Positions 33,892 to 41,351 of a stretch of 41,351 nucleotides of DNA are shown here, piece by piece. Position 1 is the stretch's first letter; each line of letters opens with the position of its first letter. Below the pieces are notes generated by a model. The model saw only the letters and a list, made by a program, of their open reading frames with translations. It searched no databases and was not told the DNA's origin. Location of the stretch: positions 1 to 41,351 of the forward strand of contig JAQVOR010000014.1 of assembly GCA_028702535.1 (NCBI GenBank), given 5' to 3'. This DNA is from Bacteroidales bacterium (GTDB lineage: Bacteria; Bacteroidota; Bacteroidia; Bacteroidales; ML635J-15). Both the position numbers and the translations under genes were made by a program.

Positions 33892-35949
33892 TTATTTCTC
33901 AATTCGTATTCGTGCATCAACTGCTTTTACGTACTTTGAGTTTCCAAGAAGAGGGTTTAAGTCCATTTCAAAAATCTCTGGTGCGGCCTCAACTAAAGCC
34001 GAAATTTTCCTAATTTGTTTTTGCATAACATCTTGATTAACACCCTCTTGACCACGAATACCTTCTATGATTTTATAGGATTTAAGATTTTTAATCATAT
34101 ATTCAGCTTCATTTTCTGATACTGGTGAGATTGACGTGTTTACATCGTGGAAAACTTCAATGAAAATTCCACCAAGACCAGCAAGCACCATGTGTCCAAA
34201 TTTATCTTCGCGTTTAGCTCCAATAAATACTTCGGTACCACTAAGCATTTCGCCCATCAAAACTGCATAAGTATCTTTGATAGCCATAAGTCTAACAAAC
34301 TCACGTCTGATGGTTTCTTCATCTTTTACATTTAAAACTACACCACCAACATCTGATTTATGAACAGGACCAACAACTTTCATTACTAGCGGAAATCCAA
34401 ATTCACCTGCAAACTCAATTGCATCTTCAACATTATCGACAACACGCTCATAAGCTCTGTCAATTCGTGCAGCATCAAGCAAAGCAAAAACTTCATCAGG
34501 GCTTAGATAGCCATTTTTAGCCTTGTCAATTACCTGTCTAATTTTGTTTTTGTCAATTTTAGGTAAAACTATATTATCAGTTTGTGGTTCAGGAGTATTG
34601 ACAACTTTACATAAGGCGTTTCCAAAACTTACTTCATCAGGAAAGTTAATCCGACCTTTCGCAATAAAATGTTCAATTTCATCTTTTACATTTATGACTG
34701 AAGGTAAAATTGGATAAATTGGTTTTTTGCAAGTTTTCATTTTTTCGTCCAACAAGTCGTAAACATCATAAACTGAAGTAAGTCCTGGGCTACCAAAAAT
34801 AACAGCCATTGCATCTATTTCGTCAAAATCGTTTTCGCAAGCATCAATAATATCTCCTAATTGTTCGGCAGTTCCAGTTGCCAAAAAGTCGATAGGATTT
34901 GAAACCGAGCTACCTGGATATAATTTTTCGAGTAAAGCGTCAGCTTTTGCTCCTTCGATATGTGGGATATTTAATCCGCCATCGCTCAAGGCATCTGTAA
35001 GCATAACTGCTGGTCCTCCAGCATGAGTGATAATAGCTACATTTTTACCTTCTGCGATTGGGTGCATAAATATTGAAGCTACTGTTGCAAGCTCATCTCG
35101 ACCACTACATCGAACAATGCCCGCTTTTCTAAACAATGCATTAACTGCCACGTCGCTACTTGCCAAAGCACCAGTATGCGATGAGGCTGCACGGCTACCT
35201 GCTTCTGAACCACCTGCTTTTATTGCAGCAATTCTAGCTCCTTTTCTAATAAGCGATGAGGCGTGTTTATATAGCATTTTAGGTTTGTCGATATTTTCAA
35301 TATATAGCATTTTTACAGGAGCACTTTTGCCGTGCTTGTATGTTTCGTCTAAATGTTTTAGTATTTCTTCAACACCAATTTGGGCAGAATTTCCAACCGA
35401 ATATACCGAAGAGAATCGTAATCCTTTTGGAACTGCCGATTCGATTATAAATACTGCTGTAGCACCAGAGCCAGAAATAAAATCTACACCTTGAGCATCA
35501 AGCTCAGGAATAGGAGTTGTAAAAATTCCGTTGTAAGTTTGATTTAATAAGCCAACACAATTTGGACCAATTAAACTGCCACCAACATTATTTATTGTTT
35601 CAACAATCTTATCTTCTAATTTTGCACCTTCTTCATTTTCTTCGCTAAAACCTGCTGATAAAATTATAAAACCACGGGTTTCTTTTTCGCTAGTTAGCAC
35701 TTCGACACTTTGTACACAGTATTTTGCTGCAATAGCCAATATTGCACAATCTACTTGTGGCAATTCTTCTACACTACGATAAGATTTTATTCCCTGAACT
35801 TCGTCAAGTTTTGGGTTTACTACATAAAGATTACCTGCAAAATGTCCATCAATCAAATTTTTAAGAACTTTCCCTCCGGGTTTTGTAATATCGTCAGAAC
35901 CTCCAACAACAACAACACTCTTTGGATTTAATAACTTATCGTTTATCAT
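33892..35949 (-). CDS. Acetate--CoA ligase (ADP-forming), fused alpha-beta
   Basis: A 685-residue enzyme combining both ACD subunits in one chain. The N-terminal CoA-binding Rossmann domain has KSVVVVGGSDDITKPGGKVL. The succinyl-CoA-ligase-like domains carry the phosphohistidine site His258 in SSHTGALASSD. The C-terminal ATP-grasp domain (about 455-685) has FPLVMKVVGPVHKSDVGGVV with the second conserved His530. The enzyme converts acetyl-CoA, ADP and phosphate to acetate, CoA and ATP in one step, replacing the Pta-AckA route. It is found in archaea and some anaerobic bacteria. It heads a three-gene operon with two membrane proteins. A TAACTTTG element lies 26 bp upstream. Related acyl-CoA or protein-acetylating homologues exist, so the acyl group is inferred. 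Confidence 0.92.
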   Translation of the reverse strand: MINDKLLNPKSVVVVGGSDDITKPGGKVLKNLIDGHFAGNLYVVNPKLDEVQGIKSYRSVEELPQVDCAILAIAAKYCVQSVEVLTSEKETRGFIILSAGFSEENEEGAKLEDKIVETINNVGGSLIGPNCVGLLNQTYNGIFTTPIPELDAQGVDFISGSGATAVFIIESAVPKGLRFSSVYSVGNSAQIGVEEILKHLDETYKHGKSAPVKMLYIENIDKPKMLYKHASSLIRKGARIAAIKAGGSEAGSRAASSHTGALASSDVAVNALFRKAGIVRCSGRDELATVASIFMHPIAEGKNVAIITHAGGPAVMLTDALSDGGLNIPHIEGAKADALLEKLYPGSSVSNPIDFLATGTAEQLGDIIDACENDFDEIDAMAVIFGSPGLTSVYDVYDLLDEKMKTCKKPIYPILPSVINVKDEIEHFIAKGRINFPDEVSFGNALCKVVNTPEPQTDNIVLPKIDKNKIRQVIDKAKNGYLSPDEVFALLDAARIDRAYERVVDNVEDAIEFAGEFGFPLVMKVVGPVHKSDVGGVVLNVKDEETIRREFVRLMAIKDTYAVLMGEMLSGTEVFIGAKREDKFGHMVLAGLGGIFIEVFHDVNTSISPVSENEAEYMIKNLKSYKIIEGIRGQEGVNQDVMQKQIRKISALVEAAPEIFEMDLNPLLGNSKYVKAVDARIRIEK

Positions 35950-35974
35950 TTTTTGTTATTTTTTTTGTTTCATG

Positions 35975-35982
35975 CAAAGTTA
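35975..35982 (-). promoter_or_regulatory. Putative -7 element (TAACTTTG) for the ACD operon
   Basis: The minus strand reads TAACTTTG 26 bp upstream of the ACD ATG at 35949. Upstream is T-rich without a clear TTG. Confidence 0.45.
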
Positions 35983-36026
35983 AAACTATAATTTTATGAA
36001 AAAAACGAAGTATTGTTTTTTTTTAA

Positions 36027-36034
36027 TAAATTTG
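36027..36034 (+). promoter_or_regulatory. Putative -7 element (TAAATTTG) for the 36.1-40.6 kb operon
   Basis: TAAATTTG lies 25 bp before the ATG at 36059, divergent from the ACD promoter. No convincing -33 element was found at the expected distance. Confidence 0.4.
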
Positions 36035-36058
36035 CCTCAAAATAATACTTATTAAGTG

Positions 36059-37828
36059 ATGAAAACAAAATTTTACTTTTTACTTATACTGGTTTTGTGC
36101 TTTTCGCTAAAGATATTGGCACAATACTCAACTGCACATATTGATGCAGATAATAATTTAAAAATTACTATCCACACTCATTTTAGCAAAAATCTGATAA
36201 AATCGCACAAAGCAAATCAACTAATAGGATGGCCTAAAGCTTTTCAAAGTAATCCTAGTTTTAAAAATATGCGAGGCGTTTGCTTAGAGGATATGAATAG
36301 TGATGGTGCCGATGAAATAATATTTGCTGCAGATAATAAGTTGTATGTTTATAATGGTTTAGGAGTAAAATTATGGGAGGCAGATTTACTGGGTACGGCT
36401 ATTTATCCACCTGCCGTTGCTGATATTAATAATAACGGCTCTGTTGAGGTAGTGCAAATTACTGGTGGATCAGGCTCAAACGCTCGTATTCATGTCTTTG
36501 ATGAAAATGGAGCTAGTCTTGACGGATGGCCGGTTTCGATAAATGGAAATTGGTTAGTCTGTTCGGCTGCTCTTGCAGATATTGATAATGATAAAAACCT
36601 TGAGATTTTAGTTGCCGAGCGTTCATCTCTAGGAAGATTACATGTTTTAAAAAATGATGGTACTAGTTTTGACGGAAATTGGCCGGTCGAACTTGATGCT
36701 TATCCTGCCGTTACACCATCGATTGCATATAATTATAAGTTGAGAAACGAAACAGGGATTAATGCTTTAGTACAAAATCTTATTGTTATGTGTTCTACAA
36801 AATCTATTTTTGCGTTTGATACTGATGGTAATATTTTAGACGGGTTTCCAATTGAAAATGAAAATACAAGTTTTTCGTATCAGTCCCCCCTTATTTGTGA
36901 TGATTTGTCAAAAACTGAAATTATTGGTTCAAGTCATGGAAATTTGCCTGAATTTTATGATGTTTTATTCGATGGTTTAAATTCAGGTATTAATTGGTCT
37001 GTACCAACAGTTGGTAATTCGTGGACATATTCCCCTCCAACAGCTATTGGGTTAAACGAAACTTTCGATTTTTATCTTTTTGGACAACCAGGAGCAAATG
37101 GAACCGATAATTTTCCAACAATCCATGCTTTTGACCCACAAGGGAATTATATCAACGGATTTCCTTACGAAAGAACAGACGGCTTAGAAGGTTTTATTAC
37201 TGCAATGTATTCTGTAGATTTTGATAAATTGTATGTTTTCACTGGCTCAAATTCGAAAGATGTAAATGGTTTTGGGTATATTCATGCATATTCTGCAAAT
37301 ATCGATCTTTCTAATTTTACCGAAATGCCAGGCTTCCCAATTGAGGTGCAAGGATTTACGTTTATGAACGGAGTAAATCTTGGAGATGTAAATAATAATC
37401 AAAAACTAGATTTGGTTGTGTTAAGTTACGATTTAGATTTTCAAGAAACAGATTCTGTCCATATTAATGTATTCGAGATGGATGATATTATTTATAATCC
37501 TGATTATTGTTATGGAACATATAAAAGTAATAACTTGCGTAATGGATACGTAAATCCGTTTAGATATTCTGCTGATATTGAAACTCCACAAATAAATAAT
37601 TCAGTCGAAGTCTATCCACGAGTTTTTGAAAACTTTATTAATATTGAGCTAAATTCAAACTCAAAATTTGACGCATTTATCTATTCATCACAAGGTCAGT
37701 TAATTAATAAACTTTGTGATTGTGAAAAAAAATGTACTTTTAATGTTCAAGATTTAGCTAAAGGCATATATTTTGTTAAAGTGAAACAAAACAATAATAT
37801 AAATACTTTTAAACTTATTAAATTGTAA
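36059..37828 (+). CDS. Secreted FG-GAP-like repeat protein with T9SS type A sorting domain
   Basis: A 589-residue exported protein with a signal peptide (ending ILAQ). I chose the ATG at 36059 over the GTG three bases earlier. Residues about 60-500 hold FG-GAP/VCBS-like propeller repeats, each with an Asp-rich Ca-type loop: LEDMNSDGADEIIFA, VADINNNGSVEVVQI, LADIDNDKNLEILVA, and LGDVNNNQKLDLVVL. The C-terminal 75 residues form a type A sorting domain (VEVYPRVFENFINIELNS, then LAKGIYFVKVKQNN). The function is unknown; repeat propellers of this type are often adhesive or carbohydrate-binding. It is first in a four-gene operon; the next gene starts 14 bp after its stop. Confidence 0.9.
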   Translation: MKTKFYFLLILVLCFSLKILAQYSTAHIDADNNLKITIHTHFSKNLIKSHKANQLIGWPKAFQSNPSFKNMRGVCLEDMNSDGADEIIFAADNKLYVYNGLGVKLWEADLLGTAIYPPAVADINNNGSVEVVQITGGSGSNARIHVFDENGASLDGWPVSINGNWLVCSAALADIDNDKNLEILVAERSSLGRLHVLKNDGTSFDGNWPVELDAYPAVTPSIAYNYKLRNETGINALVQNLIVMCSTKSIFAFDTDGNILDGFPIENENTSFSYQSPLICDDLSKTEIIGSSHGNLPEFYDVLFDGLNSGINWSVPTVGNSWTYSPPTAIGLNETFDFYLFGQPGANGTDNFPTIHAFDPQGNYINGFPYERTDGLEGFITAMYSVDFDKLYVFTGSNSKDVNGFGYIHAYSANIDLSNFTEMPGFPIEVQGFTFMNGVNLGDVNNNQKLDLVVLSYDLDFQETDSVHINVFEMDDIIYNPDYCYGTYKSNNLRNGYVNPFRYSADIETPQINNSVEVYPRVFENFINIELNSNSKFDAFIYSSQGQLINKLCDCEKKCTFNVQDLAKGIYFVKVKQNNNINTFKLIKL

Positions 37829-37842
37829 TAATTACTATTTTT

Positions 37843-38733
37843 ATGAAACAAATACAAATCTCTCGTAAGCCAATTACTTTTTTCTTTAAGATTGCTTTTA
37901 TTTTTATTGCAATGTTTGGATTAAACTCTAATGTAATTGCTCAGAATGTTGGAACAATGCAAAACGACACTCTTATTAATTATATTGATATTAATAAAAA
38001 CAAACAAGGTAAGTGGATTAAGTATTACGATAGTGGTAAAATCAAGTATAAAGGTTTTTTTATTGATGATCAACCAACTGGTACTTTTATGTTTTATCAT
38101 TCAAACGGGAAAATAAAATCGGTAATGAATTATGATGATAAAGGCTATGCTACTACCGAAATTTACTGGAAAACTGGTAAAGATGCTGCAAAAGGTCAAT
38201 ATAATGATAAAAAAGACCGAATTGGCGAATGGAAAATATATTTCGAAGATGGAACATTAGCGTCAGTAATAAATTATAACAATAGTGGACAGGCAAGCGG
38301 AGAAGTAATGATGTATTATCCTAGCACCAATCGCAAAGTACTTCATTGTCATTATAAGGACGGAAAAAAACATGGATACTACGAAAAATTCTTCCAATCA
38401 GGATTAAAACAAGAAGAAGGACCATACAAAAATAATCTTAAAGAAGGATTATGGAAACTTTATACGCCCGAAGGTGTTATTGAAGAGCAAGGAATGTTTG
38501 TAGAAGGACGCAGAACTGGTAAATGGTTAGTTTTTACCGATGATAAAGGAATAGATACTGTAAATTATGTAATGGGGCAACCCGATAATTACGATGAATT
38601 AATGGACGAATGGCGTAAGAAAGAAGAGTGGGCAAAAGAAAATCAACATTTGTTTAAACAACCCGAAGATTATCTTGATAATCCTTTTGAGTTTTTTAAA
38701 CCATCAAGAATAAACAATCCTTATGGCAATTGA
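37843..38733 (+). CDS. MORN-like (YwqK-type) repeat secreted protein
   Basis: A 296-residue protein with a long signal peptide (the hydrophobic core is TFFFKIAFIFIAMFGLN, with cleavage after VIAQ). Residues about 50-240 hold at least seven roughly 24-residue repeats of the pattern GKWxxYYxxGKIKYKGxFxx, e.g. GEWKIYFEDGTLASVINY and GLWKLYTPEGVIEEQGMF. This is the MORN-variant repeat seen in proteins often mislabelled as YwqK-type antitoxins. No toxin gene is adjacent, so an antitoxin role is unlikely. The charged Trp/Glu-rich tail ends NNPYGN. It lies between a T9SS substrate and mnmA in a tight operon. The role is unknown. Confidence 0.88.
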   Translation: MKQIQISRKPITFFFKIAFIFIAMFGLNSNVIAQNVGTMQNDTLINYIDINKNKQGKWIKYYDSGKIKYKGFFIDDQPTGTFMFYHSNGKIKSVMNYDDKGYATTEIYWKTGKDAAKGQYNDKKDRIGEWKIYFEDGTLASVINYNNSGQASGEVMMYYPSTNRKVLHCHYKDGKKHGYYEKFFQSGLKQEEGPYKNNLKEGLWKLYTPEGVIEEQGMFVEGRRTGKWLVFTDDKGIDTVNYVMGQPDNYDELMDEWRKKEEWAKENQHLFKQPEDYLDNPFEFFKPSRINNPYGN

Positions 38734-38757
38734 TAGAATAAAATTATGAGCCTGTAA

Positions 38758-39858
38758 ATGACAAATCAAAAAAAAGATAAAGTACTGCTCGCAATGAGTG
38801 GTGGTACCGATAGCTCGGTTGCCGCTTTGTTGCTTAAAGAACAAGATTGCAATATCGAAGGGATGACTTTTCGCTCTTACGACTCAATATCAAATGCTTG
38901 CATGGAGAAAGAATCTGGCTGCTGCAATGCCGATTCCTTGTTTGAAGCAAAAAAACTTGCTGAAAGTCTTGGGTTTAATCACCAGATAATTGATGTTAGA
39001 GATGTTTTTGAAAAAACTGTTATCAATAATTTTATAAACGAATATTTATCTGGACTTACTCCAAATCCCTGTGTGGTTTGTAATAAAACAATAAAATGGG
39101 GCAAAATGATCGAAGAAGCCGATAAACTTAATTGTAAATATCTTGCAACTGGTCATTATGCACAGGTAGTTTTCGAAAATGGTAGATATTTTTTGCGACA
39201 AGGTGTTGATAAAACCAAAGACCAAACATATTTTTTGTGGACATTGACGCAAGAAAATCTTTCACGAACAATATTCCCGCTTGGATTGCTTACCAAAACC
39301 GAAGTCCGCGAAATTGCTCGTAAAAATAATTATGAAAAACTTGCCTCAAAACGCGAAAGTCAAGAAATATGCTTTATCCCTGATGATGATTATCGCCGCT
39401 TTTTGAGGGAAAGGATTCCTGACATCGACAAAAAAATTGGACAAGGAGATTTTGTTAACACTTCTGGTAACATAATTGGAAAACATAGAGGATATCCCTT
39501 TTATACCATCGGACAACGTAAAGGACTTGAAATCGCAATGGGATACCCTGTTTATGTTTTAAAAATTGATGCTGATAATAATATTATTACTTTAGGAACT
39601 CGTGATGAATTATTCAGTGACGAATTAATTATTACAAACATAAATTTAATGAAATATGCACAAATACCAGAAAATATGGAGGCGGTTTGTAAAATTAGAT
39701 ATAATAATCATGGTGAAAGCTGCATAATTAACCAGAATGATGATAAAATCCATATTCAATTCAAAAATCCTGTATCTGCAATAACACCAGGGCAATCTAC
39801 TGTAATATACGAAGGAAATGATGTTGTTGCTGGAGGTATTATTGCTAAAATTTCGTAA
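38758..39858 (+). CDS. mnmA: tRNA 2-thiouridylase MnmA
   Basis: A 366-residue protein, normal length for MnmA. The PP-loop SGGTDSS is at 14-20. The catalytic cysteine pair is Cys105 (TPNPCVVCN) and Cys205 (QEICFIPDDDY), with GHYAQ, KDQTYFLW and YTIGQRKGL between and after. The enzyme adenylates U34 of Lys, Glu and Gln tRNAs and transfers sulfur to give s2U34. Its product is the substrate of MnmH, encoded at 8801 in this window. The SGG(T/V)DS loop has Thr, a tolerated variant. It sits third in a four-gene operon, 24 bp after the MORN-like gene and 9 bp before a lipoprotein gene. Its genomic partners have no obvious link to tRNA. Confidence 0.96.
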   Translation: MTNQKKDKVLLAMSGGTDSSVAALLLKEQDCNIEGMTFRSYDSISNACMEKESGCCNADSLFEAKKLAESLGFNHQIIDVRDVFEKTVINNFINEYLSGLTPNPCVVCNKTIKWGKMIEEADKLNCKYLATGHYAQVVFENGRYFLRQGVDKTKDQTYFLWTLTQENLSRTIFPLGLLTKTEVREIARKNNYEKLASKRESQEICFIPDDDYRRFLRERIPDIDKKIGQGDFVNTSGNIIGKHRGYPFYTIGQRKGLEIAMGYPVYVLKIDADNNIITLGTRDELFSDELIITNINLMKYAQIPENMEAVCKIRYNNHGESCIINQNDDKIHIQFKNPVSAITPGQSTVIYEGNDVVAGGIIAKIS

Positions 39859-39867
39859 TTTTGTTAA

Positions 39868-40569
39868 ATGAATAAATATTTATTAATAGTAGTAAGCTTC
39901 ATAATTGCACTTGCACTTTTCACGGCATGTACCGATGAAAATCCCGAGCCTAATGATGTGTTTTTTGGATATAATTACTTTCCGCTCAAAACTGGAGAGA
40001 GCATGATATATAAAGTCACCGAAATAAATATTGACAAACCTTCAAATGTATTTGATACAAGTGTTTATTTTATCAGAGAAATTGTTGATATCCCTTTAAT
40101 TGATAATGAAAACGATACTGCTTATCGAATTGAACGTTATTATCGCGAATTTGAAAACGAAAAATGGATTATTCATAGTGTTTGGACATCAAAAACTACC
40201 TCTCTCACTGCCGAAAAAACAGAAGAAAACCAGCGATTTGTAAAAATTAGATTTCCAGTAAAACAAAATTATACTTGGAATGGAAATTTATATAATGACC
40301 TCACAAAACAAGATTATTGGATATCATCATATAATACTTCTTTTTTGCATGAGAATTTTAGCTTTGATTCTTGTCTTACTGTAATGCACGATTCCTCCAA
40401 ATCGCTTATACATCTTAATCGAGCTTATGAAGTCTATGCTTATAATGTTGGTTTGATTTACAAAGAGCAAACTTATATAAATTCGCAAGAAGTAATTTAT
40501 GAAATCCCAATCGAAGGACGTGTTACAACAGGTACAATATATATTCAGGAGTTGGTTGAGATTGAGTGA
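39868..40569 (+). CDS. Hypothetical lipoprotein
   Basis: A 233-residue protein with a lipoprotein signal (MNKYLLIVVSFIIALALFTA, then Cys21). The residues after the cysteine are acidic (TDENPEPND), which loosely resembles the surface-export signals reported for Bacteroidota lipoproteins. The mature part is predicted all-beta, with a YFPLKTGESMIYKVTEI stretch followed by FIREIVDI and an RIERYYREFENEKWIIHSVW segment. I recognise no named family. It is the last gene of the 36.1-40.6 kb operon. Confidence 0.75.
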   Translation: MNKYLLIVVSFIIALALFTACTDENPEPNDVFFGYNYFPLKTGESMIYKVTEINIDKPSNVFDTSVYFIREIVDIPLIDNENDTAYRIERYYREFENEKWIIHSVWTSKTTSLTAEKTEENQRFVKIRFPVKQNYTWNGNLYNDLTKQDYWISSYNTSFLHENFSFDSCLTVMHDSSKSLIHLNRAYEVYAYNVGLIYKEQTYINSQEVIYEIPIEGRVTTGTIYIQELVEIE

Positions 40570-40727
40570 TGAAATTCTGAAATTATATTTTTAATTGTAA
40601 CAATTTAGAGTTTGAATCAAATTAATAATATACATTGGAATTTGACACTTTTAAAAAATGATGCTAAAGCAAGTGAAAGAAGGAAAAGTTTTGTAATAGA
40701 TAGTTTTAAAATTAATAAATTATTTAC

Positions 40728-40894
40728 TTTTTGTCTGTTTATTAACTGACATTTACATTGCCTCGAATTTATTAGCAGAAATAAGATTTGATTTTTTTGT
40801 CGGCAATGTAAAGTCAAAATTTCACCACAAATTTAAGGCTAATCTTTAAATCTGGGGATCGCCGATTTACGAATAAATCAGGCGTTCTGAGTTT
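40728..40894 (+). repeat. MITE-like repeat, copy C (left end lost)
   Basis: It matches copy A from CTTTTTGTCTGTTTATT onward. It keeps the perfect 11-bp inverted repeat (TTTACATTGCC 40752-40762, GGCAATGTAAA 40802-40812), the AAGGCTAATCTTTA block and the AATAAATCAGG block. The right end reads GTTCTGAG, one base from the GTTCTGAA end of copy B. Homology to the first 50-60 bp of copies A and B is not visible. Confidence 0.8.
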
Positions 40895-40910
40895 ACGAAC
40901 TGAACCTACC

Positions 40911-41058
40911 AAAGTACGATGCAGTACGATGCAGTAAACCTGTCGAACTAAGCTTGCCAGCACTGAGCAACGCCGAAGTGTCGAACTAAGCTTGCCAGCA
41001 CTGCGATGCACTGAGCCTGCCGAAGTGAGCAACGCCGAAGTGTCGAAGTGAGCAAGCT
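40911..41058 (-). repeat. Dispersed cttcggcaggctca repeat, copy 5 (inverted)
   Basis: The reverse complement contains GACACTTCGGCGTTGCTCAC, then TTCGGCAGGCTCAGTGCATC and GCAGTGCTGGCA. This is nearly identical to 1109-1195 apart from extra duplications in each copy. It starts about 15 bp after the MITE-like copy C. Confidence 0.85.
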
Positions 41059-41080
41059 ATTAGTTAAATTTTGCGTCTCG

Positions 41081-41169
41081 AAAAACAACAAAATAGCTCA
41101 GTCAATTCTGCATACTTTATTATTTGACAAACCCTTAGTTTATTACTTCCTTTGGTCGTGAGGGCTTCG
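41081..41169 (+). pseudogene. Coding-like tail related to the remnant at 19519-19692
   Basis: The plus strand reads KNNKIAQSILHTLLFDKPLV and then YYFLWS before the TGA stop near 41160. The core ILHTLLFDKPL matches ILHNLLFDKPL at 19519-19692, with only about three base changes in 35. It has no start codon and lies directly after the dispersed repeat. It may be the 3' scar of a gene or part of a non-coding repeat. Confidence 0.35.
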
Positions 41170-41187
41170 CCGTTGTTTTACAATCCC

Positions 41188-41351
41188 TTAGTATTTACTT
41201 GTCCCTTTAATTCTTGGTTTTACAGGAATTCTATAAGTTAGCATCAACTCAAAAGAGCCATGCTGATACGCAGCAATATCTGAAGTTGCAAAATCGGCTG
41301 CTATACCAAAATCGAACTCCTTAAATCTTAAGCCAATTAGTGTAACAATGT
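41188..41351 (-). CDS. PorP/SprF family protein, C-terminal part (cut by window edge)
   Basis: The minus strand is open from the right edge to a TAA at 41188-41190. It reads IVTLIGLRFKEFDFGIAADF, then ATSDIAAYQHGSFELMLTYR and IPVKPRIKGTSKY. The block LGLRFxxFDFGIAxD...GSFELMLTYRI is the usual last strands of PorP/SprF outer-membrane proteins. This is therefore a second family member in the window, separate from the complete one at 31231-32241. Its partner substrate and start lie outside the window. Confidence 0.85.
   Translation of the reverse strand, partial: IVTLIGLRFKEFDFGIAADFATSDIAAYQHGSFELMLTYRIPVKPRIKGTSKY

Larger units (their letters stand above)
40570..41187. other. Gene-free interval with MITE-like copy C, dispersed repeat and coding remnant
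   Basis: About 620 bp. I see nothing in 40570-40727. The remainder is filled by the MITE-like copy C, the inverted dispersed repeat and a coding-like tail, each listed separately. Confidence 0.6.

Noticed and set aside
37843-38733. Antitoxin of a toxin-antitoxin pair
   Set aside because: YwqK-type repeat proteins are often labelled so, but this one has a signal peptide and no toxin neighbour; its neighbours are a T9SS protein and mnmA.

Overview
This 41 kb window of low-G+C DNA almost certainly comes from a member of the Bacteroidota, probably an anaerobic or fermentative Bacteroidales-type bacterium. The evidence is two PorP/SprF genes, three proteins with type IX secretion (T9SS) C-terminal sorting domains, DUF4159, DUF5063 and DUF3127 proteins, and several TAnnTTTG promoter elements, the Bacteroidota -7 consensus. 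Pyruvate phosphate dikinase and a fused ADP-forming acetyl-CoA synthetase suggest PPi/ADP-linked fermentative energy metabolism. No phage, insertion sequence, CRISPR array, rRNA or tRNA was recognised by eye.

Layout. 1-995: the start of a DUF4159 protein running off the left edge and an outer-membrane barrel gene, both on the minus strand. 1.1-1.9 kb: a G+C-rich repeat field. 2.0-8.1 kb: a 2041-residue alpha-2-macroglobulin with an intact thioester motif. 8.8-9.8 kb: tRNA 2-selenouridine synthase. 10.0-16.0 kb: a six-gene cassette (TetR regulator, outer-membrane barrel, LolD-like ATPase, two FtsX-type permeases, LolA-like carrier) that looks like a complete trans-envelope lipid or lipoprotein export route; a 35-unit 8-bp tandem array lies inside it. 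16.0-19.4 kb: a lipoprotein, DUF5063, a T9SS-secreted esterase and a small membrane protein. 19.8-21.3 kb: a TtcA-like tRNA thiolase and a SlyD-type isomerase. 21.7-26.1 kb (minus): an OB-fold DUF3127 protein, ppdK and a universal stress protein. 26.3-27.7 kb: dihydrolipoyl dehydrogenase. 27.9-35.9 kb (minus): a T9SS type B protein translationally coupled to PorP/SprF, a YggS-type PLP protein, and an operon of ADP-forming acetyl-CoA synthetase plus two membrane proteins. 36.1-40.6 kb (plus): an operon of a T9SS type A protein, a MORN-like repeat protein, mnmA and a lipoprotein. The right edge holds the 3' end of a second PorP/SprF gene.

The intergenic DNA is unusually rich in structured repeats. 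There are three copies of a roughly 170-230 bp MITE-like element with a conserved 11-bp inverted repeat, and five copies of a cacttcggcaggctca-type dispersed repeat. There are also three unrelated tandem arrays: a modular G+C-rich array containing the GCGAAGC mini-hairpin sequence, an 8-bp array, and a 7-bp array with a rule-like GCT insertion. Two short coding-like stretches without start codons look like gene remnants.

Functional links: MnmA makes the s2U34 tRNA that is the substrate of the selenouridine synthase, and the TtcA-like enzyme adds a third tRNA sulfur modification. The TetR gene heads the transporter cassette and has a perfect 8-bp inverted repeat over its promoter, which suggests autoregulation and cassette control.
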